A stretch of 64,000 nt of DNA. Source: Halichondria panicea. Taxonomy: Eukaryota > Porifera > Demospongiae > Suberitida > Halichondriidae. Location: the NCBI RefSeq assembly GCF_963675165.1, contig NC_087379.1, positions 4,171,442 to 4,235,441 on the forward strand, given 5' to 3'. Below, piece by piece: positions 48,965 through 59,900 of the stretch. Within the stretch, counting starts at the first letter, position 1; each line of letters opens with the position of its first letter. The notes under the pieces are model-generated. The model had not been told where the DNA came from and made no database searches. It was given only the letters and a program-made list of their open reading frames with translations. A program made the translations under genes and the position numbers.

Positions 48965-51900
48965 TTATAAGATTAAGTCTGAAGGCCACCAGTTTGGTTT
49001 GTGTGGAAACACTTGCAACTGTTCACTGTCAGTTGGCTCCTTCAGAAACACATTTTCTTGTGAGCTACAGGGAAAAGGTAGTTTGCTTGGTCTGAAACAT
49101 TCACCTTGCTCTCTACAATTCACGCATAACGTTCATCAAGTGAAGACATTCACGGACACGGCATGGCAGCTAGCATAGTAAATTCAAACTACATGTAGCA
49201 CACCTTTCTTTGACTCTCAACAGAGCCAGTCCGATGTTACCTCGATAACAGATCAACTTTCCCAATGCTTTGCCTTTGTCGTTCACTAGAGTCGAACCAG
49301 TGGGGATTTTATCCTTAGGACTGACAAGAAAAAAGTGGCAACGTGATGATTATAAGACGAATGCATTCAATTTTTATAGAACCTCGATTATCCGGCTTGG
49401 CAATTTCTTTTGAGCATTGCAGCTGTTATTATGGAGATAGGCCTGCTTACTGTATTACTAGAACATTTTGCTGGTGAAAAACCTTTGCGAATGAGCCAAA
49501 TCAGCAGAAAAATTGACCTTTGCAATCTAACTATTGCATTCTGGCAAGGATCGTGTGTATTTACCAGTACTAATTTAGATTTTTATTAGATCAACCCTCG
49601 CAAAGTTCGCATGTGATGGTCACAAACATTCCAGTAGTACGATATCTTCTGCTCATGCGCAGACAACCATGTGGCACCAGAGGAGGTACGACATCCACGA
49701 GTCAAAGGAAGTGTTTTAGACTCACATCCTATTATTTTTAGGTCAAAATTCAATTGTGTGTTACCTGCCAAACAAAAACACTGGGATATTTTTAGCTGCC
49801 AAGAGTCTAATTCGTACACTGTTTGATGTAGGTTATAGCTATTAGCTTAATCAACCATAGTTCAGCTTCAGAATGGGATGCCTGGAGTTGCTATGAGTAT
49901 CACTTTGTTTGATGTGCTATTGAACCTTGACCTGGATATAATAAGGAATATGGCACTAAGACTCGCGGATGTCGTACCTCCTTTGATGTGGCACCGCTGT
50001 TTATGGTGTATCAAGGCGTGGTTTATCTATTCGATTATCCGGCATATTCAGTTATCCGGCCTGCCTTTGGAACCAAAGTGTCTGGATAATCGAGGTTCTA
50101 CTGTACATGTAATGCGAGCAAGGAAAGAATGCATGTACATAATAATCACTTCTTTAATACCCTAAAACAGAGTAGTCCACTCACCTCCTGCCCAGAGAGA
50201 CGGGCATGACCCTCTTCCTCACCATTCCAGTGTGGTGGGTTCTAGCAGTCAGTTCTTGCCCTACGTAGCAGCCCTTGTCAAAACTCACTGTAAAATGCAG
50301 TGAATTTTGCTCATACACTGCACTATTCATATACATATCTAGAGTACTTGGGACAAATACACCCGTAGCAAGAGGAGGAGAGTATTTAAGTAACCGCTTA
50401 TCATTTGGCACTTAGCTACCCGTAACAAATTCTGTTAGTGCATGTTTACAGCTCTATGAACAAAAGTAAATAATTTATAAAGAGTATAAAAAACTACAGT
50501 GCTGACCTCCACGTTGAAGGTCGAGGTTGTATTCAAGAGGAAAACAGCGGGCCACAGGTATTTCTTCCACTCCCTCAGCTAGGCCAGTCACCAGTCGGTG
50601 GGCATGGTACTCGTCTAGAAGTGGGAAGACCATACACCATATGTACGAAATGAACATTATTTAGTTATTATCGTGCATGTAGTGTGAATAGAACTAATAT
50701 AATCAATCTACGTTTATGTCTGTATAATAATGCAGAGGCACTCTCACTGTAGTATAGGTAAGCATAGCTCTAGGCTATAGTACAGAGGTTTTCAGGTAGG
50801 TTGAGGGAATGCTTCAGAGTGTAAAGTTACTCATGCATGAATTACTACATACAGCACAGTACAGCAGTAATTTAATTATAACTTATGCATGAGTAACTTT
50901 ATGCTCTAAAGCATTCCCTCAACCTACCGGAAAACCTCTGTAATGGTGACGTCATACAATTAAGCCTGGCTATACGTGTATAACCCACCGATGGTGGCTC
51001 CAGTGGCACCGTATTTTGAGTTGAGTAGTTCAGTTGACGAATCAGTGACTATTCTGGTCCCAAACTCACTGCAGAATAGAAACACAGGAATTGGAGGGTT
51101 ATTGTTTCAACAGAATGTTATGTACCTACTTGAGACGGGGATCCGGGAATACTGAATCACTGCTATGCGAGGAATCTCCATGACAACCAGGGAAGAGCGC
51201 CCACACCTTGTGATCAGCATCAGCACTGGAAATCTCCACCTGAGTTACAGTTACGTAGCGCATAAAGTATTACATCACTCCTATAATATGTGGCCATAAC
51301 GCTAACAATACATAATAGTCCTAAAGTTGATCACCAGAAATTAATGATGTACACATTACACATTATAAATTCATAAAACAAGTGAAGGTTAATTCTTTCA
51401 CAGAACACCTTGCAAAGTGCAGATCGAGGTCCCCTATAAAGCAGTCTCACACAGATCTTAGACTACAAATCACTGAGCTCATAATAAGTAATGCAAAAGT
51501 ATGAATACATGAATACATGAAATAATATACATGTAGGTGCTCAAACCTTGGCTCTGAGAGCATATCTCTTGAGATGCTTCATAATATCAGCCGCAGCTCG
51601 AGAGTCACATTCTAACAGCTGATCATTGTCGTCGCGGTGATAGAGAATTATATCATAGAGGACACGTCCCTGGAAGACAAATATAGTCGTGCAAAAGTAC
51701 CAAAAATATAATCACATTGTATATACTTTACTGACAATTTTATTTTGCTTATACGCTCAGCACCGTAAGGCATTGACTATAATTATAGGCACACCTTCTA
51801 TTTACAAACTCTTGAAACGAAGTCGATAGTCACCTGACAGTGAAAATGGACCCGAACCATTTGGCAAGGGGTAGTTGGGTAAGATTAACCAATAGAAGAA

Positions 51901-53163
51901 TGGCCATACAACTGTAGCTATACATTATGTTCTAATTTATCAGACAACCAAAATGTTTGAACAGCCATGCAGCTGCATGTAAGCTAGCCTCGATCCCAGC
52001 CCCTCTCACTAGTGGGCCTGGTAACCACCGTTTGAGCGTGGGGTGGATTCAATAGTAAATTTGTTAGTAAAACTCTTTGTCACCCTTTTGGTCACCCACG
52101 TGGTTGATTAAACTATTAGAGAGAAATCACTATCACAACTCTAGGCTCATACAGGAGCACTGATCTTACAGAGATGGCATCAAACAAGTGTCTGGAAGCA
52201 AGTAGACTTGCCAGAGCCGGTAGGTAGTGACAGAAAACGCCCACCACTCTATCATAGTAATAAAAAAGACAAAACCTGACTTTTCAACACTGGAAAGAGC
52301 TTGAGCAAGAGCAGAAGAGAAGTAGAAGCCATCACAACAAAACTAGTCACTAGTCTAGGCCATAAATGTTGTAAGTATCTGTTATTAAAACTGCTATGAT
52401 TTGTGTAATGACATCAATGTAAAATATACAATAATAATTATTATACTGACTAATTTACTAAGATATCTCGATCCCGAAGATTCTTGGGGAAATTGACGCA
52501 TGCGCAGACAGTGTATACCAGGCCGTCTTTCTCAATTCAGAGCGGCCTGGAATCGAGGCTACATGTAAGCTAGCTAAGTTTAATAGCACAGAATAGTTGC
52601 AATATAAGTAGCTAAGCTAGCTAACTGCATTGACTCTTGCTAGCTATAAACTGCTTGTAATCAATGTACATATCCAAGCGATCCACTATGATTAGAATAA
52701 CCAGCCAGTATACGTAATTATACGGTAGTATAAAGTACATGTACTAAAATATAAACCTGTGCATTGAGGATCATGGAGTAGAGGGTGTGTTGATCTCTGA
52801 GTGTGCTGACATCAGCAGTAATGAGTCCCTGTAGGAACGTTCCACTGTCTGACCCACACACCCTCACCAGCGACCGATGAGACAGCTGTAGACTCTTGGC
52901 TCCGCCAGTACTAGCATGTGCGGTCTGCATTGAGGAAAAGTAAATCATTTCATACTCACAGCCCGCAGTACCATACCACGTGACTACAGTCCCTTCTTAT
53001 TTAATACAGTCTCTATAAGATTAAGATTACCTATCAAATTCATTGTGAGCACTATGATAATTATGGCTGTACGTACTTGTACAAACGTGCAGCATGGATT
53101 GTGTCTGACTCTCCTGAAAGGGTTTACGACTACAAACTGAAACATTCGCTTGGAAATATTCAT
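48965..53163 (-). CDS. IBA57: IBA57, mitochondrial iron-sulfur cluster assembly factor (CAF17 homolog)
   Basis: Folate-binding-fold protein of the GcvT/YgfZ family. It works with ISCA1/ISCA2 to supply 4Fe-4S clusters to mitochondrial enzymes such as aconitase and lipoate synthase. Nine exons join to 331 residues (human 356): 53077-53163, 52757-52924, 51547-51669, 51130-51239, 50989-51068, 50507-50614, 50185-50287, 49204-49320 and 48965-49064. Exon 1 encodes a basic, acid-free leader ([10 protein letters not shown]...[10 protein letters not shown]), which fits a mitochondrial presequence. The signature [17 protein letters not shown] is intact, with its Cys, and the C-terminus [10 protein letters not shown] parallels the human PDWWP end. 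The introns carry a 577-bp, a 308-bp and a hairpin element. It is divergent from the DUF4442 gene, with 127 bp between start codons. Confidence 0.95.
49377..50104. mobile_element. Pogo/Tigger-like element (TAGAACCTCGATTATCCGG) hosting another insertion, IBA57 intron 7
   Basis: Left end tagaacctcgattatccggc, right end ccggcc...ggataatcgaggttctactg. The outermost cag of the left end has mutated (tttta). The 308-bp element 49678-49985 lies inside, so the host element was about 410 bp. cgattatccggcatattcag near 50032 is a second internal copy of the terminal motif. Confidence 0.65.
49678..49985. mobile_element. 308-bp CAGAGGAGGTACGACATCC element with a perfect 9-bp target duplication
   Basis: Left end cagaggaggtacgacatcc, right end ggatgtcgtacctcctttg; next inward gagtc / gactc. 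The 9-mer atgtggcac flanks it at 49669-49677 and 49986-49994. It is in the same family as 16168-16301 and the solo end at 10146. Nested in the pogo-like element. Confidence 0.85.
50782..50941. repeat. 160-bp hairpin element in IBA57 intron 5
   Basis: cagaggttttcaggtaggtt gagggaatgc on the left pairs with gcattccctcaacctaccgg aaaacctctg on the right, and further inward gttactcatgcatga pairs with tcatgcatgagtaac. TA lies outside both ends, compatible with a TA target. Non-coding. Confidence 0.75.
51985..52561. mobile_element. 577-bp TAGCCTCGATCCCAG element with a 9-bp target duplication, IBA57 intron 2
   Basis: Left end tagcctcgatcccagcccct, right end gcggcctggaatcgaggcta. The inner right arm also has gcatgcgcagacagtgtata, as in the 1084-bp element's gcgcatgcgtc. 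The 9-mer catgtaagc flanks it at 51976-51984 and 52562-52570. No coding capacity. Confidence 0.85.
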
Positions 53164-53290
53164 CCTGGGATCAGAGTATCACAGGGAACACAGGAGCACG
53201 TCCACAAAGAGATCTTGATTTTTCTAAATGAAGAGCATTTTTTCAATTGACGCTCATCATCGCATTTTCTGCTAAAAATTATTAAATGCT
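53164..53290. promoter_or_regulatory. 127-bp divergent spacer, candidate bidirectional promoter
   Basis: Separates the IBA57 start codon (minus) from the DUF4442 start codon (plus). No TATA box or obvious binding cluster. The short head-to-head spacing alone suggests shared promoter activity, which is common for housekeeping pairs. Confidence 0.5.
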
Positions 53291-53755
53291 ATGCTGTTGC
53301 ACAAGGGGCAACAGGCTTGGAAGCTGTTTCTGAGTCGATTCTGGCCTCCCTTTCTTGGAGCCAACATCAGAGTCACCAAACTTACCCCAGACTACCGTGA
53401 GATGGAGACGAGAATGAAACTAACTCGACTCAATCGCAACTGGGTGGGAACTCATTATGGTGGCAGTATCTTCTCAATGACTGACCCTTTCTATATGTTC
53501 ATGCTCATAAACCTTCTGGGAAGTGACTACATGGTGTGGGATAAGTCTGCGTCCATTGAGTTCAAGAAACCAGGAAAAACAGAGATGATTGCTAACTTTA
53601 GTGTTTCCGACGAGAAGCTCGAACAAATTATCGAGAACACTAAAGATGGGAGTCCATATTTTACAGAGTTTTGTGTCGAAGTGCTGGACACTGACAATGA
53701 GGTTGTAGCTAGTGTAGACAAAACAATTTATGTGAGGAAGAAAAAAGGAAAATAG
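53291..53755 (+). CDS. DUF4442 hotdog-fold protein (putative thioesterase-like), intronless
   Basis: 154 residues in one uninterrupted frame. Residues 19-140 match the DUF4442 pattern of bacterial proteins: PPFLGANIRVTKLTPDYREM, NRNWVGTHYGGSIFSMTDPF, VWDKSASIEFKKPG and the end strand VDKTIYVRKKKGK. The family adopts the hotdog fold used by acyl-CoA thioesterases, but no substrate is established. The N-terminus (MLLHKGQQAWKLFLSRFW) is mildly basic and amphipathic, perhaps enough for mitochondrial import, though I cannot show it. The lack of introns beside a nine-exon neighbour, and the bacterial character, make horizontal acquisition an option; ancient retention or retroposition are others. 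The OXA1L start codon lies 171 bp downstream on the same strand. Confidence 0.85.
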   Translation: MLLHKGQQAWKLFLSRFWPPFLGANIRVTKLTPDYREMETRMKLTRLNRNWVGTHYGGSIFSMTDPFYMFMLINLLGSDYMVWDKSASIEFKKPGKTEMIANFSVSDEKLEQIIENTKDGSPYFTEFCVEVLDTDNEVVASVDKTIYVRKKKGK

Positions 53756-53786
53756 AGTGGTTTTTCATACAGATCTACTTCAAGCG

Positions 53787-53840
53787 TAGTCTCGCGAGCA
53801 GACGTTGGGGGGGGGAGGGAAAGTTGTGCTCGCGAGATTA
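53787..53840. mobile_element. 54-bp micro-element with a near-perfect 9-bp flanking repeat
   Basis: tagtctcgcgagcagacg and tgctcgcgagatta form the ends, around a G-rich centre. Flanks are cttcaagcg (53778-53786) and cttcaagca (53841-53849), 8 of 9 identical. It has the same layout as the 46-bp and 60-bp elements. Located between the DUF4442 stop and the OXA1L start. Confidence 0.65.
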
Positions 53841-53926
53841 CTTCAAGCATTAGTTTAACACATTATTTTATGGACTAATCATTATTTTCTGATAATCACA
53901 ATTTTGTTTCCAAATTAAAGACTTCA

Positions 53927-56900
53927 ATGAAGAAATTGAAATCCATTTTTCACCCACGTGGTGTTTTTAGGATCAGAATGAGTTGTACTACAGTTTTCAG
54001 AGGGAGTCTTGCTCAAAGATGGATACCCTGTCAGTCACATAAGTACTTGTTGTCACAAGCTGGAACTACCAGAGTGGATCTGAGATGTAATCACAGCAAA
54101 ACTCAATCTAGAACCTTGGGGACATTTGGTAGAAGAACGATCTACAAATCACAGCACCAGGGGACAACCTCCATCTCTGCCATTTCTGGCTACTCTCTGT
54201 ATAACGCTTTACCCCATTATCAACAGTTCAGCTCATCATCTGTGACACTCAACAAAGCAGCAACGAATGAGTTGGTCACCACAGTAATAACCACCCCCAC
54301 TGTCCCCCTTGCAGTTGACCCAGCCTCTGTCAACACCTCAGACGTTCTCGAGACCTCTGCACATGGTCAGTGGGCCAGCGATGCTGCTCTAGTCTCTACA
54401 GGGGATGATCTGTCCAGTCTTGGCCTGGGAGGTTACTCTCCTATTGGTCTGATACAGTTGTCCATGGAGTGGATCCACTTACACACAGGCATGCCATGGT
54501 GGGCCTCGATTATTACCTGTACTATAATTTTGAGAACAGCACTGTTGCCAATAGCAATAAAAATGCAAGCCAATACGGCCCGGATGAACAATATCAAACC
54601 TGAAACTGAAAAACTGATGGCTAAGATAAAACATCACAATCGCTTTGGACAACACAATCTAACGGCCATTGCAAACAAGAAATTGCTGGACTTGTATCGA
54701 GAGCACAAATGTAGTCCACTCAAGTTGGCCCTCACTCCGTTCGTCCAGATCCCCATCTTCATCTCCTTCTTTATTGCCCTGCGCCGGATGGCCGCTGCAC
54801 CTGTAGAGAGCATGAAGACAGGAGGTACTCTGTGGTTTACTGACCTCACCCAACATGACCCCTATTACGTCCTGCCGTTTATCTCCTGTGGACTACTGTT
54901 GGCTACCATCGAGGTGAGTGTGTGTAAGGGAATGTTTTGTGCCAATGTACATCATGTACTGTATAATATAATTATGGTGAAGGTTGTGAGAGAAATAATC
55001 ACCTACTGAGAGGGGGACAATGGTTGTATACAGTGGAATCTCTATACAACGGACACCATACATCTAATTATGGGAACAAGGTTTTGGCCATTACAGAGAG
55101 GTGTCCGTAGTAAAGAGGTTTGATCATCATGCATATTTATGATGCTTCATGAGCCAATTCCTGCTTCTAGTGAACCTTGGGACTGTACTAATGCTTCTCT
55201 AGGTCTTGCAAGCTTTGAAAAGACAGCAGATCCAAGCTAGAGCTAAATGTTCATAGATCTTGCACATAAATGCATTTATCTTTCTGCTGATCCAGCATGT
55301 GGCTAGCCATTAATGGGGTTCGGGTTTGTTGTTTCGGTGTTTCCCCTTATAGCTCAGCTGTAATCAACGTCATTCTAGGACATGCGAGTTGATGTCTACA
55401 TGTACATGCATGTGTACATGTTTTAAATGAGGTAGGGATGGTACTGTATGTGATTGCTACTATACTTGCACGTTCAGATGGGAGGGGAGGCTGGAGTTAG
55501 CAACCCTCAAATGGAGAAGATGAAGACATTCTTTAGAGCGTTCACCATCTTGTTGATACCCATCACTGCACAGTTCCCCACGGTGAGAGCAGGGTTGTTG
55601 TTTCAAAATTCATTTCAAAGTGTGATGATCTTAACCACAAATGGTGGAACCTTCACAATGTACCTTCCCCAAGCTGGAATCTTTTTTTTCAGTTCTTTAT
55701 TCTCCTTCGATAGTTTCATTTTGAACTGTGTTCATTGTGCTCTCCCCCCCCCTCCCTCAGGGTCTGTTCATGTACTGGCTCCCCTCGTCGATCTATTCCA
55801 TTGCTCAGATCCTCCTGCTCAAGTTGCCACCTGTCAAGTCCCGACTGGGCATACCTGACACCATCACCACTCCCTCCCACACTAAGACAGCTGCCAGCAG
55901 CAAGGGATTCTTCCAGATGGTCAAAGACAGTAAGTCGAATGGCACTATATTTATTACAGTTAGTACTTAATTAATTAGCACAGTGGAACTTTTTTATAAC
56001 TCAAATGTACATGTACAAGTCATGTAAGAGATAGAGACCAGACACCCAGGTCCTGGATGAATATTTTGTGTACAAACCAACCAACAAAGGCCATACTTTT
56101 GTATACAACGCTTTAATTACAACCCGGTGTTCGTTATAGTTCTACTGGGGTTAATGACTTGCGATAAGTACCTATTACATGCAAGTTTCCATGGATATTT
56201 CCTGGTACTAGACGTATTATGTACATGTATATACAAGCATAGAACAAGCATAGAAGACTCGTCCCCTTGAGTACCTGGTTTTATTGTGTCTTAAAAATTA
56301 TTGTGAGAGTGTGTGGGAGAATGGTGTATTAATGAGTGTGCTCAAACCTAGTTCTAATTTTACTCAAAACGTGTCTATTGTTGCTGGTAGGACAACAGCT
56401 GTGTAGTAGTCATTCCTTGCTTGATGGTCCACATCTGCACCAATAGTGACTTAGAAATCTGTCTAATAGATGTTGCCAAAATTGGGATCAATTTCCATAG
56501 CATGTACAAATAATGCCGTACGTTCCCTAGCGATTAATTAATGTACATGTACATTATACATGTAAGAACTGTACGTACGTATGTGTGTATGCATGACCTA
56601 ATCCTTATTAACTGTTTCCTATAGGAAATCACTCCGATTGGAATGATAGACGTTAATGTGTTTATACATAGCGTCATAATTAAAAACCTTTGAATAAACC
56701 TTTGTCCTGGTAATTACATGTACTCTACATGTACATACCAATTAATGTACTAAAATATCATTTCTTGGTTATGTCTTTAGATTGACTTTGAATTCTGTGG
56801 TGGGGACCCAGTTGAGAATTATACTTTAATGTGGCTCCTGTGACTACGGTATGAATTGCTATCAACACTTTGAATGACGGATCCGTGGCCGCCACACTAG

Positions 56901-59900
56901 AATAACAGAACTAACCAGCCATTTAAATTAGTAGTTCAAACTCTCTTAATTTGTTAATGATGCATTTGCTGCTCTAAGCTCATGCTTAATTTTTCCCATT
57001 TCTGGTTAATGGCCACTCTCGCAGTTTTGATTAGTAAAAGCTTCTATAAAACTAAACGGTGACGTTTCGTGTGAACCTTATGCACTAGAATTAATTTATT
57101 GCTGTGGGGCATGTTGTCGAAATGTTTATTCTACGTATTTGGTCTTGCGCTGTTAAGAGTACAAGTAGTACACTGGTTAGTAGACACTGTAATTACGTTA
57201 AATATAGAGTAGCCAAGCTCGTGAATAGATTGTGCCGACACTTTTAGATTAAGGCATACATTGCACACAATGTTTGATTACAACTGCTTGGTCTAACAAC
57301 AACATTAATATAGTTATAGGAGGGATGCATTTTTCCTCTCTTTTGTTTGCATGCTCTTTTGTACCTACTCGCATGATTGTAGTGTAATACACTTTTAGGT
57401 GCGGTCATGTACGTATGATGTCATATGGATATCCCGTCTGGGAGGAGCCCAGACAGGATATCCAAGGTTCTATTCCCAAATTTTCGAGACAGTTGCCCAT
57501 TATTCCCCTACTCAAAAATTTGAATATATGTCACAGTTAGCACACAAAGACACATGCACAAATATAAATTTTTAAATAACTGTTAACTTCCCCTAAGGGG
57601 TTGTTAGCAAACGTGCTGTTCGAAATCCCCTCTGATGTTCACAGTCAGCTTCAATCTGAGACCTTAATTCAATTTAATCTGGAAAAGAGGCGTGACACCT
57701 CTCCTGGGGCCTAAAATTCTTTTTTAGGGAGCAAGGCCAATTATTCTCAAAGAAATTCCCGCATAATGTGTGCCTCCCTAATCTCGTCAGCTCGACGGAG
57801 TTACTAAGGGTTACAGCAGTAATCTCACGAGTACCAAATGTGTACAATGACACTGTGTTAATAATTTTCCTGTAAAAGGCGTAGTAAATAATTGTACATA
57901 TACACGTACGTAAATCTATACACTAAGGGTCTATAGTTTGCTGACGTCGTAAACAGATGATTGTCTTTACAACTGTAATGTCAGTAATGGAGTAGAGTAG
58001 AATCAACGCTAGCACCACCTCAGTCACCCTCTGGCTGATTTCCAGCACCAACCAAGCTGAAGAAGGACCTTGCTGTCCCTGATATCCCAAGCACGAGCCA
58101 AATAACAGATATGCGGTTAGAACTGCTCTTCCGGCTGTTATCAGAGAGTATAGGATCGAAAATACAACCGTAGCGTATGTGATCGTCACAATTTTAATCT
58201 TGGTTCGTTTAGTTTTTGCTTGACGTCGCTGCAACTCTTTGTTAGCAAAAGTACGTTTACGTTCTGTGGAGGCATGTTCCAAAGGTGGTGCAGACGCATC
58301 TGAAATACGCATGGACTTTGTCTCTGATCGATTGAGTTTTCGTAGCAGTCGATTTCCGGCAAACAAGAACAACACACAAGCTACTATACCTCCAACCGCA
58401 AAAAGACATTCGCAAATCAGAATTGAAATTACACCTTGATACGGTACAGTCAAGGCAATAACCTCGGCAACAATCACAATCATGTAAATGACAAACACTA
58501 CAGGAAATATGATTTTCCACTGGTGATGCCACGGCTCTCCTGGTTTTGTGTTGATTTTTAACAGGGCGACAATCATCAGTGTGTAGCTTGCATTCAGGCT
58601 CGGGAATCCAAGAGCCTCGATACTTATCGATATGATGAACCAGCCCGGAAACGATGTGGCGATAAATCCAACTAGTCCAAATGGATCTAATGCCAACCAT
58701 AATGCACGACTGAAACTGAGAATAGCGATGCATGTATATACAGTAACAAATATTTTACTTTGTAGTCTGACACAGTCTTTCTTGAAGAGCAGCAATGTTG
58801 ACACAACTCCCAGACCCAGGAAAGCTACAGCCATTGCTGCGCTGTACACATAGAAGATAACGTTCCATGCTAAGTCTCTTTCAGTCCACACTGTGAAGTT
58901 CTGTGGAGCAGTGAGAGCCAAGATTTGATATGGCTCCAAGTCCTCTAGAAAGATGTCTTTGTATTCTTCACAGCTGGTAAGCATCTTTTAGTGTAGTGCA
59001 GTGGATTCCAGTTGATTAGCAATAGTTACCAGCACTATCTTTACCATTTGCTCTAGGCTAGCACTCTATCCAGTACTTCTTTTTGTGTAATGCATGACAC
59101 GTACACTACTGTAAGTTAGCCATGTATGACTCCCACCCTTGCACATTAATTAGAATTGAAATGCTTGCACATTTTGCCTCACATCTGCCCTTTGATTGTC
59201 GTCTGTTCCCTGATTGTTTGTCATAACACCAAAGGAATACCCTAAAATATAGTAGTAAACTACTCCACTTTATCTAATTGGATTATGAGGAACCGGTAAT
59301 TATTGTCACTCCCTTTTCATATAGTTTACAAGCGATGTCCGGTGCATACATAGTATATAATTATAGTGTTATGAGTGTTTACACTGTACCAGCAAAGTTA
59401 GGCGTACATTGAGATGTTTGTCCATGAAATAACTAAGAATGTAGGAATGCGGCACTGTAATTAGTAGCAGGTGCATTGTAACTGTTGGTATGTGATATGG
59501 TAGAGTTTGCCGGGGACATAGAAATCTGTGTACAATTAGACTAATTAACAGTAATGTCATGCCTTTCATTCCTGTACTGCTTGCTTACCTGGGTGCTCAT
59601 TCCGTGAATCACTGGAACATTTTCTGTATGGCCTCTCTGATTTCATGTCAACTGTAACGCTTTGCTCCAAGCACATTTGTGAAGTAGAAAGACTTCTGTT
59701 TACATGTACATAAACTCTCCAACTTGGCTTCTTACAATGAGGCTGTGTGCACATGTACTGTAGGTGTGTTTGGCTTAATAAGTAAATAATAATGTTATTG
59801 TGGGATCCATGCATCGATCTGCAATTGCTACCCTAGAGCAGGTTGTCCACACACTAGTGCGTTGTACTACATGTACTGCACTACCTTTATTCAATTATTC

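Noticed and set aside
55735-55974. Alternative plus-strand frames over OXA1L exon 3
   Set aside because: Only the frame joining exon 2 with GLFMYWLPSSIYS matches the Oxa1 family; the others are shadows.
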